A model generated the notes under the pieces. It searched no databases and had not been told where the DNA came from. It saw only the letters and a program-made list of their open reading frames with translations. Made by a program: the position numbers and the translations under genes. Below are positions 1-9,364 of a DNA stretch of 64,000 nt, piece by piece. The DNA comes from Pelobacter propionicus DSM 2379 (GTDB lineage: Bacteria; Desulfobacterota; Desulfuromonadia; Geobacterales; Pseudopelobacteraceae). Positions within the stretch are counted from its first letter, which is position 1. Every line of letters starts with the position of its first letter. Location of the stretch: positions 806,001 through 870,000 of the forward strand of contig NC_008609.1 of assembly GCF_000015045.1 (NCBI RefSeq), in the 5' to 3' direction.

Positions 1-174
1 ATCAGACAGGTCGCGGATCTCCCCTACGATACGGTCGCCGGAATGATCCTGGACGCCCTGGGTCGCTTCCCGCAGCGTGGTGAAGGCGTGGTCTGGCAGG
101 GGTACCGCTTCACCTGTGAAGACGTCACCAGGACGGCCATCCTGCGGGTGCGGGTCGTGGCGGCGGGGGAATAG
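1..174 (+). CDS. C-terminal end of a CorC/HlyC-type protein (partial)
   Basis: Frame 1 is open from the first base to a TAG at 172-174, giving the last 57 residues of a protein that starts outside the window. The stretch GRFPQRGEGVVWQGYRF followed by a run of hydrophobic strands resembles the transporter-associated CorC_HlyC domain at the end of hemolysin-C/CorC-type membrane proteins, which also carry CBS domains. Those upstream domains are not visible here, so the family call rests on this domain alone. The gene ends 7 bases before the AsmA-like gene and may be co-transcribed with it. Confidence 0.6.
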   Translation: MRQVADLPYDTVAGMILDALGRFPQRGEGVVWQGYRFTCEDVTRTAILRVRVVAAGE

Positions 175-181
175 CGCAACC

Positions 182-3100
182 ATGCTCAAGCGTCTGCATA
201 TCCGCCTGCCCGCGCTCCTGCTGCTCTTCCTGGTTTCGGGGCTGATCGGGCTGGCACTGTTCCTGCCGCGCCTGATCGACGTCAACGCCTACCGTGACGA
301 TATCATCACCTCCCTGCGGCAAGAACTCAACCGCGACGTCAGCTTCGGGCGCGGCACGTTTTCAATGAAGTTCGGCCCCACCTTCACCTTCGATGACCTG
401 TCCGTCCGGGAGAAGGGGGGCGGGGATTTCCTCAGGGCCACACGCGTCAGCGTTCACCTGGCCCTGCTGCCGCTCCTGGAGAAGCGTATTGTTCTGCGCA
501 CTGTTGTCGTGGAAGGGGCTGATCTGCGACTGGAACGGGATGCTGCCGGCAGGCTGAACATCGACGATCTGCTCGTTCCTCGCCCTGGTGCATACAAGCT
601 GCAGCTACGAAAGGTGCAGGTCAACGGAGGAGTGCTCCGCTGGCGCGACAGGAGTGTCGCTAAAGATGGTTTTCAGGCCGAGGCGCGCATCTCCACCCTG
701 CTGCTCAGCGGCATCCGCCCCGGAAAGAGGGGAACCGTGAAGCTGGAGTGTAGCCTGCTCGCGCTGTCAGGCGCTCCCGGCCAGATTTCCCTGTCCGGGA
801 GTGTCAGGCTTCCCGACAGCGGCAGGCCGCTCTCCACGCTGGAACTGGATATGGACGCCCATATCCGGCGCTTCGATGCAGGGCGTTTCTGGCCCTACTA
901 TGGCAGCCACATCCCCTTTGGTCCCACCGGGGGGCGGCTGGATATATCCACCAGCTTCAAGGGCACACCGCGGCAGTTCAGCGCCAGGGGTACGCTCCGC
1001 CTGGCCGGTGTGTCCGTGAACTGGCCGACGGTCTTCCACCACCCGGTCAATCCGCGCCTGGCGCAGCTCCAGTACGAGCTGAAGCGGGAGAAAAACGTCA
1101 TCGACATGCCCCTGCTGCACTTTTCCGCCGATGGCTTCACGGTCAGGGGGAGCTGCCGGATCCAGGATGTCAACGGCCCGGATCCGCGCATCACGGCCAG
1201 GGCCTCCTCGGAGCCGTTCCAGCTTGAAAGGGTGCGCAACTGGATCCCCTACGGCATCATCGCCGACGATGCCTCCCGGTATATCGAGGAGCATATCACC
1301 GGCGGCCTGTTCCGGCTGGAGAACGGCCTTTTGGACGGCAGGGTCAGCCAGATCGCCCACATGGAGAGGGGTACCAACTACAACGTCCTGCGCATCAAGG
1401 GGACCGTTGAGCGGGGAATCGTCAGCTACGGTCCCAACGTGCCCGCCTTCTCTAACATCCGGGGGGGGCTGGATCTGTTGGGCAAGGACTTTATCCTCAG
1501 TAAGGTCACCGCCAGCTTCGGAGGCTCGCCCTTCCGCCTGGAGGGGAGGATCACCGACTATCCGCTGCTGGCTCCCTGCAGCTACCCCTTCCAGATGGAG
1601 ATCAATCCCCGGCCGGCCGAGGTGGCCTGGCTGGCGCGGCTCGCCGGTTTGAGCGGGCTGGAGTTTGGCGGCACCTCGCAGCTGGTGCTGAAGGGGAGCG
1701 GCATGACCTCCTCCTATGCCCTTTCAGGTGAATGGGACCTGAAACCGGCCTCCTACTCATTCCCCGGAATCATCCGCAAGCAGCCGGGAACCGTCAACAG
1801 CCTCTCCTTCAGCTCCCTGCTGTCACCAACCGCCACACGGCTGAACAGCCTGACCTATTCCCTGCCCCCGCTGGCGCTCTCGGCCGCCGCACGGCTCGAC
1901 TACGGCGTCAAACCCCGTCTGACGTTCGAGGTTCAAACCAACCAGTTCCTGCTCAACGAGGCGCTTCCCATCCTCTCCCGCTGGCGTTCGTACCATCCCC
2001 GGGGCAGGCTCCAGGCCCATGTCAGGGGGAGCGGCAACCCGGAGGAGTTCAGCGCCATGGAGTACAGCGGAACGGTTGCCCTGCAATCCTTCGCCTTCCA
2101 GCCGGGCGAGACGTTCAGGCCGGTGAGCAACCTCAATGGCTCGCTGATCTTACGGGGCAACGGTCTGGAGGCATCCGGCATCAGCATGCAGTACGGCAGC
2201 TCTTTCATCACCGGTCGGGGACGGGTCAGGAACTTCAGCACCCCCGAGGCGGAGATCAGTCTGTCGTCACCACAGCTCCATCTGCGCGATCTGGTCTCCG
2301 GTCCACCCCGGACCGATACCGCTATCCGCGGGCTGTCGGCATCCCTTTCCGTCAGGGACAGCGTCTGCGTGATCCGCTCCCTTTCCGGCCAGCTCAACTC
2401 CTCTGCCTTCGCTATCAGTGGCAGGTACGCGGGGGGCGCCGCGCCTTCGGCTGACCTCACCCTCAACTCCCGTCACCTGGACCTGGACGAACTCCTGCTG
2501 CTGGTGGGAGCGGGGGGGGAGGATGACGGGGGGGCGAAAACGGATCTCCGGCTCCGGGTGGTCGCCGAGGGGAGCTCCTACAAAAAGGTTCGCCTGAACC
2601 GCCTGAACCTGGACCTTTCCCGTGACAGCGGCATCTTCTACATCCATGACCTGCAAGCCGGCCTCTATGGCGGCAAGCTCAACGCCAAGGGGCGGATAGC
2701 GCCCGATAGCGCCCGCATCAACCGCTATGACCTGAACCTGAACCTGGAAAAGGTCAATGCCGCGCAGTTCCTGCGCGCGCTGGATGTGTCCCCGGAGGTC
2801 ACCGGCAGCCTCAGCCTGCAGGGGAATGTCACCGCCCGCGGTGCGAATATGACCGATATCAAGCGCAGCGCCCTGGGAAATCTGCGCCTGCGCCTGGAAG
2901 AGGGGAAACTGCGGAAATTCAACGTACTCTCCAAGCTTTTCTCACTTCTGAACCTGTCGCAGCTGTTGAAATTCCAGCTGCCCGACATGGTCCATGGCGG
3001 CATGCCCTACAACGAAATCAAGGGGAGTTTCGCGGTGAGCGACGGGAGTGTCGCCACCCAGGACCTGTTCATCAAAAGCGATGCCATCAACATCTCGGTG

Positions 3101-3394
3101 GTCGGCAGTGCGGACATCGTCAGGGAACTTTTGGATTTCACCATCGGCGTACAGCCGTTACAGACCGTGGACAAGGTCGTCAACCGCATCCCGGTGGTGG
3201 GGTGGCTGCTGACCGGCAAGGACAGGTCGGTCGTAACCGCCTATTACGAGGCCAAGGGGAGCTGGTCCGATCCGCAGGTCAAATCCGTTTCGGTTAAATC
3301 CCTGTCAAAGGGGGCCTGGAACGTTTTCAGAAGGGTGTTTGAGCTGCCGGTGCGCCTGTTCTCCGATACGGGCGAAGTTTTGCTGGGGGAGTGA
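182..3394 (+). CDS. AsmA-family envelope protein
   Basis: Protein of 1070 residues. The ATG at 182 is chosen because it opens directly onto a basic N-terminus and a single membrane anchor (about residues 8-29, LPALLLLFLVSGLIGLALFL), after which comes the typical AsmA opening with a PRLIDVN motif. The rest is a long run of beta-strand-rich repeats, with a C-terminal AsmA_2-like part ending in a VVNRIPVVGWLLTGKD segment. AsmA/TamB-like proteins bridge the periplasm and are linked to lipid transport and outer-membrane homeostasis. An upstream start at 77 would overlap the preceding gene and add residues without family character. The exact substrate cannot be told from sequence. Confidence 0.85.
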   Translation: MLKRLHIRLPALLLLFLVSGLIGLALFLPRLIDVNAYRDDIITSLRQELNRDVSFGRGTFSMKFGPTFTFDDLSVREKGGGDFLRATRVSVHLALLPLLEKRIVLRTVVVEGADLRLERDAAGRLNIDDLLVPRPGAYKLQLRKVQVNGGVLRWRDRSVAKDGFQAEARISTLLLSGIRPGKRGTVKLECSLLALSGAPGQISLSGSVRLPDSGRPLSTLELDMDAHIRRFDAGRFWPYYGSHIPFGPTGGRLDISTSFKGTPRQFSARGTLRLAGVSVNWPTVFHHPVNPRLAQLQYELKREKNVIDMPLLHFSADGFTVRGSCRIQDVNGPDPRITARASSEPFQLERVRNWIPYGIIADDASRYIEEHITGGLFRLENGLLDGRVSQIAHMERGTNYNVLRIKGTVERGIVSYGPNVPAFSNIRGGLDLLGKDFILSKVTASFGGSPFRLEGRITDYPLLAPCSYPFQMEINPRPAEVAWLARLAGLSGLEFGGTSQLVLKGSGMTSSYALSGEWDLKPASYSFPGIIRKQPGTVNSLSFSSLLSPTATRLNSLTYSLPPLALSAAARLDYGVKPRLTFEVQTNQFLLNEALPILSRWRSYHPRGRLQAHVRGSGNPEEFSAMEYSGTVALQSFAFQPGETFRPVSNLNGSLILRGNGLEASGISMQYGSSFITGRGRVRNFSTPEAEISLSSPQLHLRDLVSGPPRTDTAIRGLSASLSVRDSVCVIRSLSGQLNSSAFAISGRYAGGAAPSADLTLNSRHLDLDELLLLVGAGGEDDGGAKTDLRLRVVAEGSSYKKVRLNRLNLDLSRDSGIFYIHDLQAGLYGGKLNAKGRIAPDSARINRYDLNLNLEKVNAAQFLRALDVSPEVTGSLSLQGNVTARGANMTDIKRSALGNLRLRLEEGKLRKFNVLSKLFSLLNLSQLLKFQLPDMVHGGMPYNEIKGSFAVSDGSVATQDLFIKSDAINISVVGSADIVRELLDFTIGVQPLQTVDKVVNRIPVVGWLLTGKDRSVVTAYYEAKGSWSDPQVKSVSVKSLSKGAWNVFRRVFELPVRLFSDTGEVLLGE

Positions 3395-3580
3395 ACTGCC
3401 CGCGGATGAGCTGATCCATGAACGGCGGCGCCATCCAAGCGGATGCCACGATCGGTTGGCGGCAACCTGCTCGCCATTCAAGCTTTCTGCATCCACGGCG
3501 GCCGGGAGACAGGCTCCCCGTGGTCTGGCATGGAGTTTCTCCATTTCATGCAGACAGGTCCGTTCTGCGTGAAATGGTTC

Positions 3581-3642
3581 TTGTCATCGCATACATCTCT
3601 GTGTTATTTGAATGTCGTTAATTTAGGTTTACGGTGTTAATA
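3581..3642 (+). promoter_or_regulatory. Possible promoter and operator before the TetR gene
   Basis: The 248-base gap 3395-3642 has no convincing gene. Near its end are TTGTCA at 3581-3586 and TTATTT at 3604-3609, spaced 17 bases. Just before the start codon is TTTACGGTGTTA (3628-3639), whose last nine bases recur at 4275-4283 ahead of squalene-hopene cyclase. This fits an autoregulated promoter but is inference. Confidence 0.4.
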
Positions 3643-4254
3643 ATGGGTTTCAAGGAACGAAGGAAGAGACATAGGGAGGAGTTCAGGGGAGAGATCCTCG
3701 AGGCGGCGCTGGATCTCTTCGCTCTGGAGGGGTACGGCGGTTTTTCCATGCGCAAGCTGGCGGCGAGGATCGATTACTCGCCAACGACCATCTACCTGTA
3801 TTTCCGCGACAAGGACGACTTGCTCTTCCATATCTGCGAAAACTATTATGCGACCATGCTCGGGGATATGCAGGCAGTCAGGGAGAGAGGGACAACGGCG
3901 GAGCAGGCACTGAGAGATATCCTCCTGAACTATATTCATTTCAGTCTGGCCAATCCCGAGCGTTATAAGGTGGTTTTCTTTTCCAATCCGCAACTTTACG
4001 GCAGGCCGGAGGAGTATGTTTCCCGGGATACCATGTCCCTCCGCTGCTGGAAAAGCATCTGTGAGGTTATTGATGACTGCAGGAAAGGCGGAGTGCTTCG
4101 GATTGTGGATGTCGAGACACTCTCCCTGGTGTTCTGGAGCGCCGTGCACGGCCTGGTTTCAAGCCTGATTTTCACCAAGGACTTTCCCATGCCGAATCCT
4201 GATGTCATGGCTGATATGCTCATCAGCGGGTTGCTCAGGGGCTACAGGCCGTAG
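3643..4254 (+). CDS. TetR-family transcriptional regulator
   Basis: Protein of 203 residues. An N-terminal helix-turn-helix spans about residues 12-58 (LDLFALEGYGGFSMRKLAA then YLYFRDKDDLL), typical of TetR, followed by an all-helical ligand domain that cannot be assigned a ligand. ATG 3643 is preferred on family grounds; GTG 3634 in the same frame is possible and adds three residues. The gene lies 60 bases before squalene-hopene cyclase on the same strand, so it may control hopanoid synthesis. The last codons form a short CTAC/GTAG hairpin followed by seven T, a weak possible terminator. Confidence 0.85.
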   Translation: MGFKERRKRHREEFRGEILEAALDLFALEGYGGFSMRKLAARIDYSPTTIYLYFRDKDDLLFHICENYYATMLGDMQAVRERGTTAEQALRDILLNYIHFSLANPERYKVVFFSNPQLYGRPEEYVSRDTMSLRCWKSICEVIDDCRKGGVLRIVDVETLSLVFWSAVHGLVSSLIFTKDFPMPNPDVMADMLISGLLRGYRP

Positions 4255-4272
4255 TTTTTTTGTGATAAATGT

Positions 4273-4283
4273 TAACGGTGTTA
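4273..4283 (+). promoter_or_regulatory. Candidate TetR operator before squalene-hopene cyclase
   Basis: TAACGGTGTTA is a TAAC/GTTA inverted repeat with a 3-base centre, between the TetR gene and the cyclase gene. Nine of its bases (ACGGTGTTA) recur in front of the TetR gene at 3631-3639. Shared sites in front of both genes are what a local repressor would need. Confidence 0.4.
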
Positions 4284-4314
4284 TTTTTAGTGACTGGTGT
4301 TTTGAGGAGTGGGT

Positions 4315-6474
4315 ATGAAGAAAGCAACCAGGTCGGTATTCAGTCTGCTGGATGGCGGCAAAATCAGCGACTCGGGCAGCAGGGGCGACAGCCGTCATGC
4401 AGGCTCCAGGCTGGACAGCGTGACAAAGAGCGCGGCAGCCCTGCTCGCATCCCGCCAGAATCCCGATGGGCACTGGGTTTTCGATCTGGAGGCGGACGTT
4501 ACCATCCCGGCGGAATATGTGATGATGCGGTGCTTCATCGGCGAGCCCCTGGATTCCGATATGGCTTCACGGTTGTCCGCCTACTTGCTGGAACGGCAGT
4601 TGCCCGATGGAGGCTGGCCGCTGTATGCCGTTGACGGCAATGCCAATATAAGCGCCACTGTCAAGGCCTATTTCGCCCTCAAACTGCTGGGGCACGACAA
4701 GTATGCGCCGCATATGGTCAGCGCGCGCCGAATGATACTGGCGCAGGGGGGGGCGGAACGGAGTAATGTGTTCACCAGGATCACCCTGGCGCTCTTCGGC
4801 CAGGTGCCGTGGCATACGACTCCCGCCATGCCGATCGAGATCATGCTGCTGCCGAAATGGTTCTTCTTTCATCTGAGCAAGGTCGCGTACTGGTCGAGAA
4901 CGGTGATCGTGCCGCTGCTGATCCTGTACAACAAACAACCGGTCTGCCGGTTGGGCTACAGCGAAGGGATTGCCGAACTGTTTTCGACGTCGCCGGACAT
5001 GCTTGTCCATCTGGATCACTTCCGCTACCGCGCCTGGCGCAAGAACGCCTTCATCGTGCTGGACCGCCTGCTCAAACGCACGATGCATCTGGTTCCCGGT
5101 CGCATCAAACGACGTGCCCTGGAGGAGGCTGAACGCTGGACGCGGGAACGGATGAAGGGGGATGGCAGTATCGGCGCCATTTATCCCGCCATGGCAAATG
5201 CCGTCATGGCGCTGAAAACACTGGGGTGCGGTGATAGTGATCCCGATTACCTGCGCGGTCTGCGGGCCATCGACAGACTGCTGATCCACGGGAAGCCAGA
5301 GGCCGGGGCTCTGCCGGCCGACGGCGCGGGGACATTGTTCCCGGTTCTTGACGGAGCGTCCTCCGCCGCTGTCGACCTGTATCCCGCATCCCTCAGTGAT
5401 ACCGCGAAAAGCCACGCATTCAGCTTCTGCCAGCCCTGCAACTCGCCTGTCTGGGACACTGCCCTGAGCCTCACGGCCCTCTCCGAAGCAGGTGGTGGCG
5501 GGTACTCGCCGGAGAGGGCCATGGAATGGCTCTTCAACCGGCAGATCGCCACGCAGGGCGACTGGACCGAGAGATGCCCCGGCCTGGAGTGCGGCGGCTG
5601 GGCATTCCAGTACGAGAATGCGCTCTATCCCGATGTGGACGATACCGCCAAGGTACTGATGAGTCTGTTCCGCGCCGGAGCGCTGGAGAGGGGGGAGTAC
5701 CCGGAGAAGATCGCAAAGGCGGTGCGGTGGGTGCTGGGCATGCAGGGGGCGGACGGCGGCTGGGGCGCTTTTGATGTGGACAACAATCACTTCTACCTCA
5801 ACGACATCCCCTTTGCCGACCATGGGGCTTTGCTCGACCCGAGCACGGCCGACCTGACCGGCAGATGCATAGAAATGCTGGGGATGCTCGGCCACGGCCC
5901 GGACTACCCGCCCATCACCCGGGGGATCGAGTTTCTCAGGGAGGAACAGGAACCCTTCGGGGGGTGGTTCGGACGCTGGGGGGTGAACTACATCTACGGC
6001 ACCTGGTCGGTCCTCTCGGGGCTGAGTCAGGCCGGGGAGGATATGGGCCGGCCCTATGTCAGGAAGGCGGTTGAATGGCTGGTTTCATGCCAGAACGACG
6101 ATGGCGGGTGGGGTGAGACCTGTGCCAGCTATGACGACCCCTCCCTTGCGGGAAGCGGAGCCAGCACCGCATCCCAGACCGCCTGGGCGCTCCTGGGGTT
6201 GATGGCGGCCGGCGAGGCGGATCATGCCGCCGTCAGGGCGGGCATTGCCTACCTGGCGGACAGTTTCGCCGATGGCTGGGATGAGCGCCATTTCACCGGC
6301 ACCGGTTTTCCGCGGGTATTTTATCTGCGCTACCATGGCTACAGCCTTTTCTTCCCCGTCTGGGCCCTGGGGGTGTACGCACGACACAGGGAAGGGGGAA
6401 AGACTGTTCAGGAACAGGTTCGCGAACGCGGTGTCAACGGGGTCTTTGATTTCGTTATGGGCGGCTCTGCATGA
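4315..6474 (+). CDS. shc: Squalene-hopene cyclase
   Basis: Protein of 719 residues that cyclises squalene to hopene, the committed step of hopanoid synthesis, on the cytoplasmic membrane. The catalytic acid motif DVDDTA is at residues 440-445. Several QW repeats are visible, for example QNPDGHWVFDLEADV near the N-terminus, GGWGAFDVDNN, GGWFGRWGVNY and QNDDGGWGE. ATG 4315 has GAGGAG at 4304-4309 with a 5-base spacing; the in-frame GTG at 4309 overlaps that ribosome site and is less likely. Length is slightly above the usual 630-700 residues. No other hopanoid genes (hpn) are adjacent in this window. Confidence 0.95.
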   Translation: MKKATRSVFSLLDGGKISDSGSRGDSRHAGSRLDSVTKSAAALLASRQNPDGHWVFDLEADVTIPAEYVMMRCFIGEPLDSDMASRLSAYLLERQLPDGGWPLYAVDGNANISATVKAYFALKLLGHDKYAPHMVSARRMILAQGGAERSNVFTRITLALFGQVPWHTTPAMPIEIMLLPKWFFFHLSKVAYWSRTVIVPLLILYNKQPVCRLGYSEGIAELFSTSPDMLVHLDHFRYRAWRKNAFIVLDRLLKRTMHLVPGRIKRRALEEAERWTRERMKGDGSIGAIYPAMANAVMALKTLGCGDSDPDYLRGLRAIDRLLIHGKPEAGALPADGAGTLFPVLDGASSAAVDLYPASLSDTAKSHAFSFCQPCNSPVWDTALSLTALSEAGGGGYSPERAMEWLFNRQIATQGDWTERCPGLECGGWAFQYENALYPDVDDTAKVLMSLFRAGALERGEYPEKIAKAVRWVLGMQGADGGWGAFDVDNNHFYLNDIPFADHGALLDPSTADLTGRCIEMLGMLGHGPDYPPITRGIEFLREEQEPFGGWFGRWGVNYIYGTWSVLSGLSQAGEDMGRPYVRKAVEWLVSCQNDDGGWGETCASYDDPSLAGSGASTASQTAWALLGLMAAGEADHAAVRAGIAYLADSFADGWDERHFTGTGFPRVFYLRYHGYSLFFPVWALGVYARHREGGKTVQEQVRERGVNGVFDFVMGGSA

Positions 6475-6651
6475 GACACGCCAGGTAATGTTTGCACTAG
6501 CCGCTGTACATGGGGTAGACTTTGCCCCTCCCGTACCCTGACCTCCGGCTCAATACTCTGGGGACTCATGTACGTTAGTGACGCCGGAGGGGACAGGATC
6601 GTGCTGAGGTCGATCATCCTGGTCGGCGGCTTTTCTGAAAGGCGTTGAGTG

Positions 6652-8181
6652 ATGGGCATTGTGCTAAACAGAGTTCTCCGTAACGGAAGACGGGTTGTGT
6701 TCGCTCTGGCAGCTGCCGCTGCGCTGGCGGGGTGTGCCGTGGGGCCTGATTTCAGGCGGCCGGAACAGGCGCTTCCTGTCGGCTATACCGCACCTGCTCT
6801 GCCGAAGGTTCATCCGGCGGTGGGTGGCGCTGCCGGCGAGACGCAGGCAGTGGTTCCCGGCCGGGACCTGCCCGCCCAGTGGTGGCGGCTGTTCCGCAAT
6901 GCCGAGCTCGACCGTCTGATCCGCCAGGCATTGGACGATAGTCCCACCTTGGCCGCTGCCGGGGCGGCCCTGCGCCAGGCCGAGGAGAACCTGCGCGCCC
7001 GGAGCGGGGCGGTATACTATCCCGCCCTGGACGCTTCCCTCTCCGGGGCGCGCCAGAAGGTGTCAAGCGCCGCCAGCGGCCAGCCGGGAACGGGTGGTTT
7101 TACCTACGGGCTGTACAACGCCTCGCTGGTGCTCTCCTACGACCTTGACCTGTTCGGCGGCGGCCGCCGCGAACTGGAGGAGTTGCGCTCACAGGTGGAT
7201 TACCAGCGTTTCCAGCTGGAGGCCGCCCATCTCTCCCTGACCGCCAACATCGTCACCACGGTGGTGAGGGAGGCCTCCCTGAGGGCGCAACTGGCAACCA
7301 CCCGTGAGATGCTGGCGGTACAGGAACAGCTGCGCGACCTGGTGGCGCGGCAGCTCCAGCTGGGGGGGACGACCCGCGTCGAACTGCTCAGCCAGGAGAG
7401 CCAGGTGGCCCAGTTGCGGGCCAGCCTGCCCCTGCTGGAAAAGGAGCTTGCCTGGACCCGCAACCAGCTGGCGCAGTACTGCGCCAGGTTCCCCAGCCAG
7501 GCCGGATTGCCGGAATTCAGCCTGGACCAGCTGCTGCTGCCGCCGGAACTGCCGCTCTCCCTCCCCTCGTCCCTGGCCCGGCAGCGCCCGGATATCCGCG
7601 CTGCGGAAGAACTGCTCCACGCAGCCAGCGCCCGTATCGGCGTTGCCACGGCCAACCTCTACCCCCAGATCACCCTCAGCGGCGGCGTGGGGACCCAGGC
7701 CGCCACCCTGGGCAAGCTGCTCTCCAGCGGCAGCCCCATCTGGAGCCTGGGCGCCGGCCTGCTGCAGCCCCTGTTCCGTGGCGGCGAGCTGACCGCCAGG
7801 CGCCGGGCCGCGATCGCCGCCTATGACCAGGCAACGGCGCAGTACCGGGAGACGATTCTGAAATCGTTTCAGAGTGTGGCCGACGTACTGCAGGCCCTGG
7901 ATTCGGATGCGACCGCACTCGTGGCCCAGGCCGAAAGCGAGCGCACAGCCCGTGAGACCCTCACGCTGACCCGTCGGCAGTATGAAATCGGTGCGACAAA
8001 CTACCTGCTGCTGCTCAATGCCCAGCGTCAGCAGCAGCAGGCCAGCATTGCCCTGATCCAGGCCCGGGCAGCCCGTCTGGCGGACAGCGCCGCGCTCTTC
8101 CAGGCCCTGGGGGGCGGATGGTGGAACCGGGAAGCCGGAGCCGATGCCGCTCAACCCGCGGAGCAGGAGGAGCGGCGATGA
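6652..8181 (+). CDS. RND efflux outer-membrane factor, NodT/OprM-type lipoprotein
   Basis: Protein of 509 residues forming the outer-membrane exit duct of a tripartite pump. The N-terminus has a lipoprotein signal with lipobox LAGC (Cys27), followed by the family hallmark AVGPDFRRPE. Two repeated TolC/OEP halves follow, with long coiled-coil helices and the conserved SLARQRPDIRAAEELL segment. It is the first gene of the efflux operon with the adaptor and pump genes. The 177-base gap before it contains an inverted repeat (CCTCCGGC / GCCGGAGG near 6543-6591) but no clear gene. GTG 6649 is an alternative start. Confidence 0.9.
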   Translation: MGIVLNRVLRNGRRVVFALAAAAALAGCAVGPDFRRPEQALPVGYTAPALPKVHPAVGGAAGETQAVVPGRDLPAQWWRLFRNAELDRLIRQALDDSPTLAAAGAALRQAEENLRARSGAVYYPALDASLSGARQKVSSAASGQPGTGGFTYGLYNASLVLSYDLDLFGGGRRELEELRSQVDYQRFQLEAAHLSLTANIVTTVVREASLRAQLATTREMLAVQEQLRDLVARQLQLGGTTRVELLSQESQVAQLRASLPLLEKELAWTRNQLAQYCARFPSQAGLPEFSLDQLLLPPELPLSLPSSLARQRPDIRAAEELLHAASARIGVATANLYPQITLSGGVGTQAATLGKLLSSGSPIWSLGAGLLQPLFRGGELTARRRAAIAAYDQATAQYRETILKSFQSVADVLQALDSDATALVAQAESERTARETLTLTRRQYEIGATNYLLLLNAQRQQQQASIALIQARAARLADSAALFQALGGGWWNREAGADAAQPAEQEERR

Positions 8182-8242
8182 GTCTTCCGAACGCCCTGCT
8201 CCCTCACGCTTCCTCTCCACCCTATTGCGGAGTTATACAACC

Positions 8243-9361
8243 ATGAATAAACGAGTCCTGTTTGCCATACTTGGCCTCTTGGCCGTCATCGCCATCCTGG
8301 CCGGCGTCAAGTTCCTGCAGATCAAGACCATGATCAACCAGGGCAAAGCCTTCGTGCCGCCGGCCGAGACCGTCACCACGGCGCTGGTCGCCTCCGATAC
8401 CTGGACCACGGACCTGACCGCCGTGGGAACCCTGAGCGCGGTGCAGGGGGTGACTGTTGCGTCGGAGCTGCCGGGGAAGGTGATCAGGATAGCCTTTGAA
8501 TCCGGGACAACGGTCAGGAAGGGGGATCTGCTGGTCAGGCAAGATACCAGTAGCGAAGAGGCCCAGCTTCCCGGACTTCTGGCCCAGGTGAAGCTGGCCC
8601 GGGCCGAACTTGATCGCGCCGCACGGATGGTGGCGGAAAAGATCATCTCCCAGGCGGACTATGACCGTAGCGTAGCACTCCATGACCAAGCCCTGTCCCA
8701 GCTGAACACCGTGCGCGCGACCATCGCCAAAAAGACCATCCGCGCCCCTTTCGCTGGTAGGGTCGGCATCCGCCAGGTCAACCTGGGGCAGGTCCTCAAG
8801 GAGGGAGATGCCATCGTCACCCTGCAGAGTCTGAATCCGATCCATGTGGATTTTTCCCTCCCCCAGCAGCAGCTGGCCCGCCTGCGCACCGGGCAGGGGA
8901 TGCGCCTGACCTGTGACGCACTTCCGGGCGAGACCTTCCAGGGGCGTATCAGTGCCATCACGCCGCTGGTGGATGTGGATACAAGAAACGTCAAACTGCA
9001 GGCCACCGCCCTCAACCCGGGCGAGAAGCTGCGGCCCGGGATGTTCGTCTCGGTGGCGGTGGGGCTGTCCGAGCAGCGCCCGGTGCGGGTGATTCCCGCC
9101 ACGGCGGTGCTCTATGCGCCCTACAGCGACTCGGTCTTTGTGGTGGAGCAGACAAAGGATCGCAAGGGGAAACAACTGCGTCAGCAGTTCGTCCGGCTGG
9201 GAGAGAAGCGGGGTGATTTCGTGGCGGTTACGGCCGGACTGAAGGGTGACGAGACGCTGGTCAGTACCGGGGTGTTCAAGCTGCGCAACGGCCAAGGGGT
9301 GGTGGTGGACAACCGGCTGGCCCCCCGCTTCTCCTCGGCACCCAGGCCGGAGAACAATTGA
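8243..9361 (+). CDS. RND efflux periplasmic adaptor (membrane fusion protein)
   Basis: Protein of 372 residues. It begins with a membrane anchor (residues 5-24), then a lipoyl-like half (VASELPGKVIRIAFESGTTV), a short alpha-helical hairpin, the second lipoyl half (IRAPFAGRVGIRQVNLGQ) and beta-barrel domains. This is the pattern of HlyD/AcrA adaptors that join the inner-membrane pump to the outer-membrane duct. ATG 8243 is chosen because it starts exactly at the anchor; upstream codons in the frame overlap the previous gene. It ends 3 bases before the pump gene, so the two are surely co-expressed. Confidence 0.92.
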   Translation: MNKRVLFAILGLLAVIAILAGVKFLQIKTMINQGKAFVPPAETVTTALVASDTWTTDLTAVGTLSAVQGVTVASELPGKVIRIAFESGTTVRKGDLLVRQDTSSEEAQLPGLLAQVKLARAELDRAARMVAEKIISQADYDRSVALHDQALSQLNTVRATIAKKTIRAPFAGRVGIRQVNLGQVLKEGDAIVTLQSLNPIHVDFSLPQQQLARLRTGQGMRLTCDALPGETFQGRISAITPLVDVDTRNVKLQATALNPGEKLRPGMFVSVAVGLSEQRPVRVIPATAVLYAPYSDSVFVVEQTKDRKGKQLRQQFVRLGEKRGDFVAVTAGLKGDETLVSTGVFKLRNGQGVVVDNRLAPRFSSAPRPENN

Positions 9362-9364
9362 GCC

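Noticed and set aside
6568-6648. 26-codon open frame before the efflux operon
   Set aside because: Short, without a clear ribosome site or codon signal, and it overlaps an inverted repeat that explains part of the sequence.
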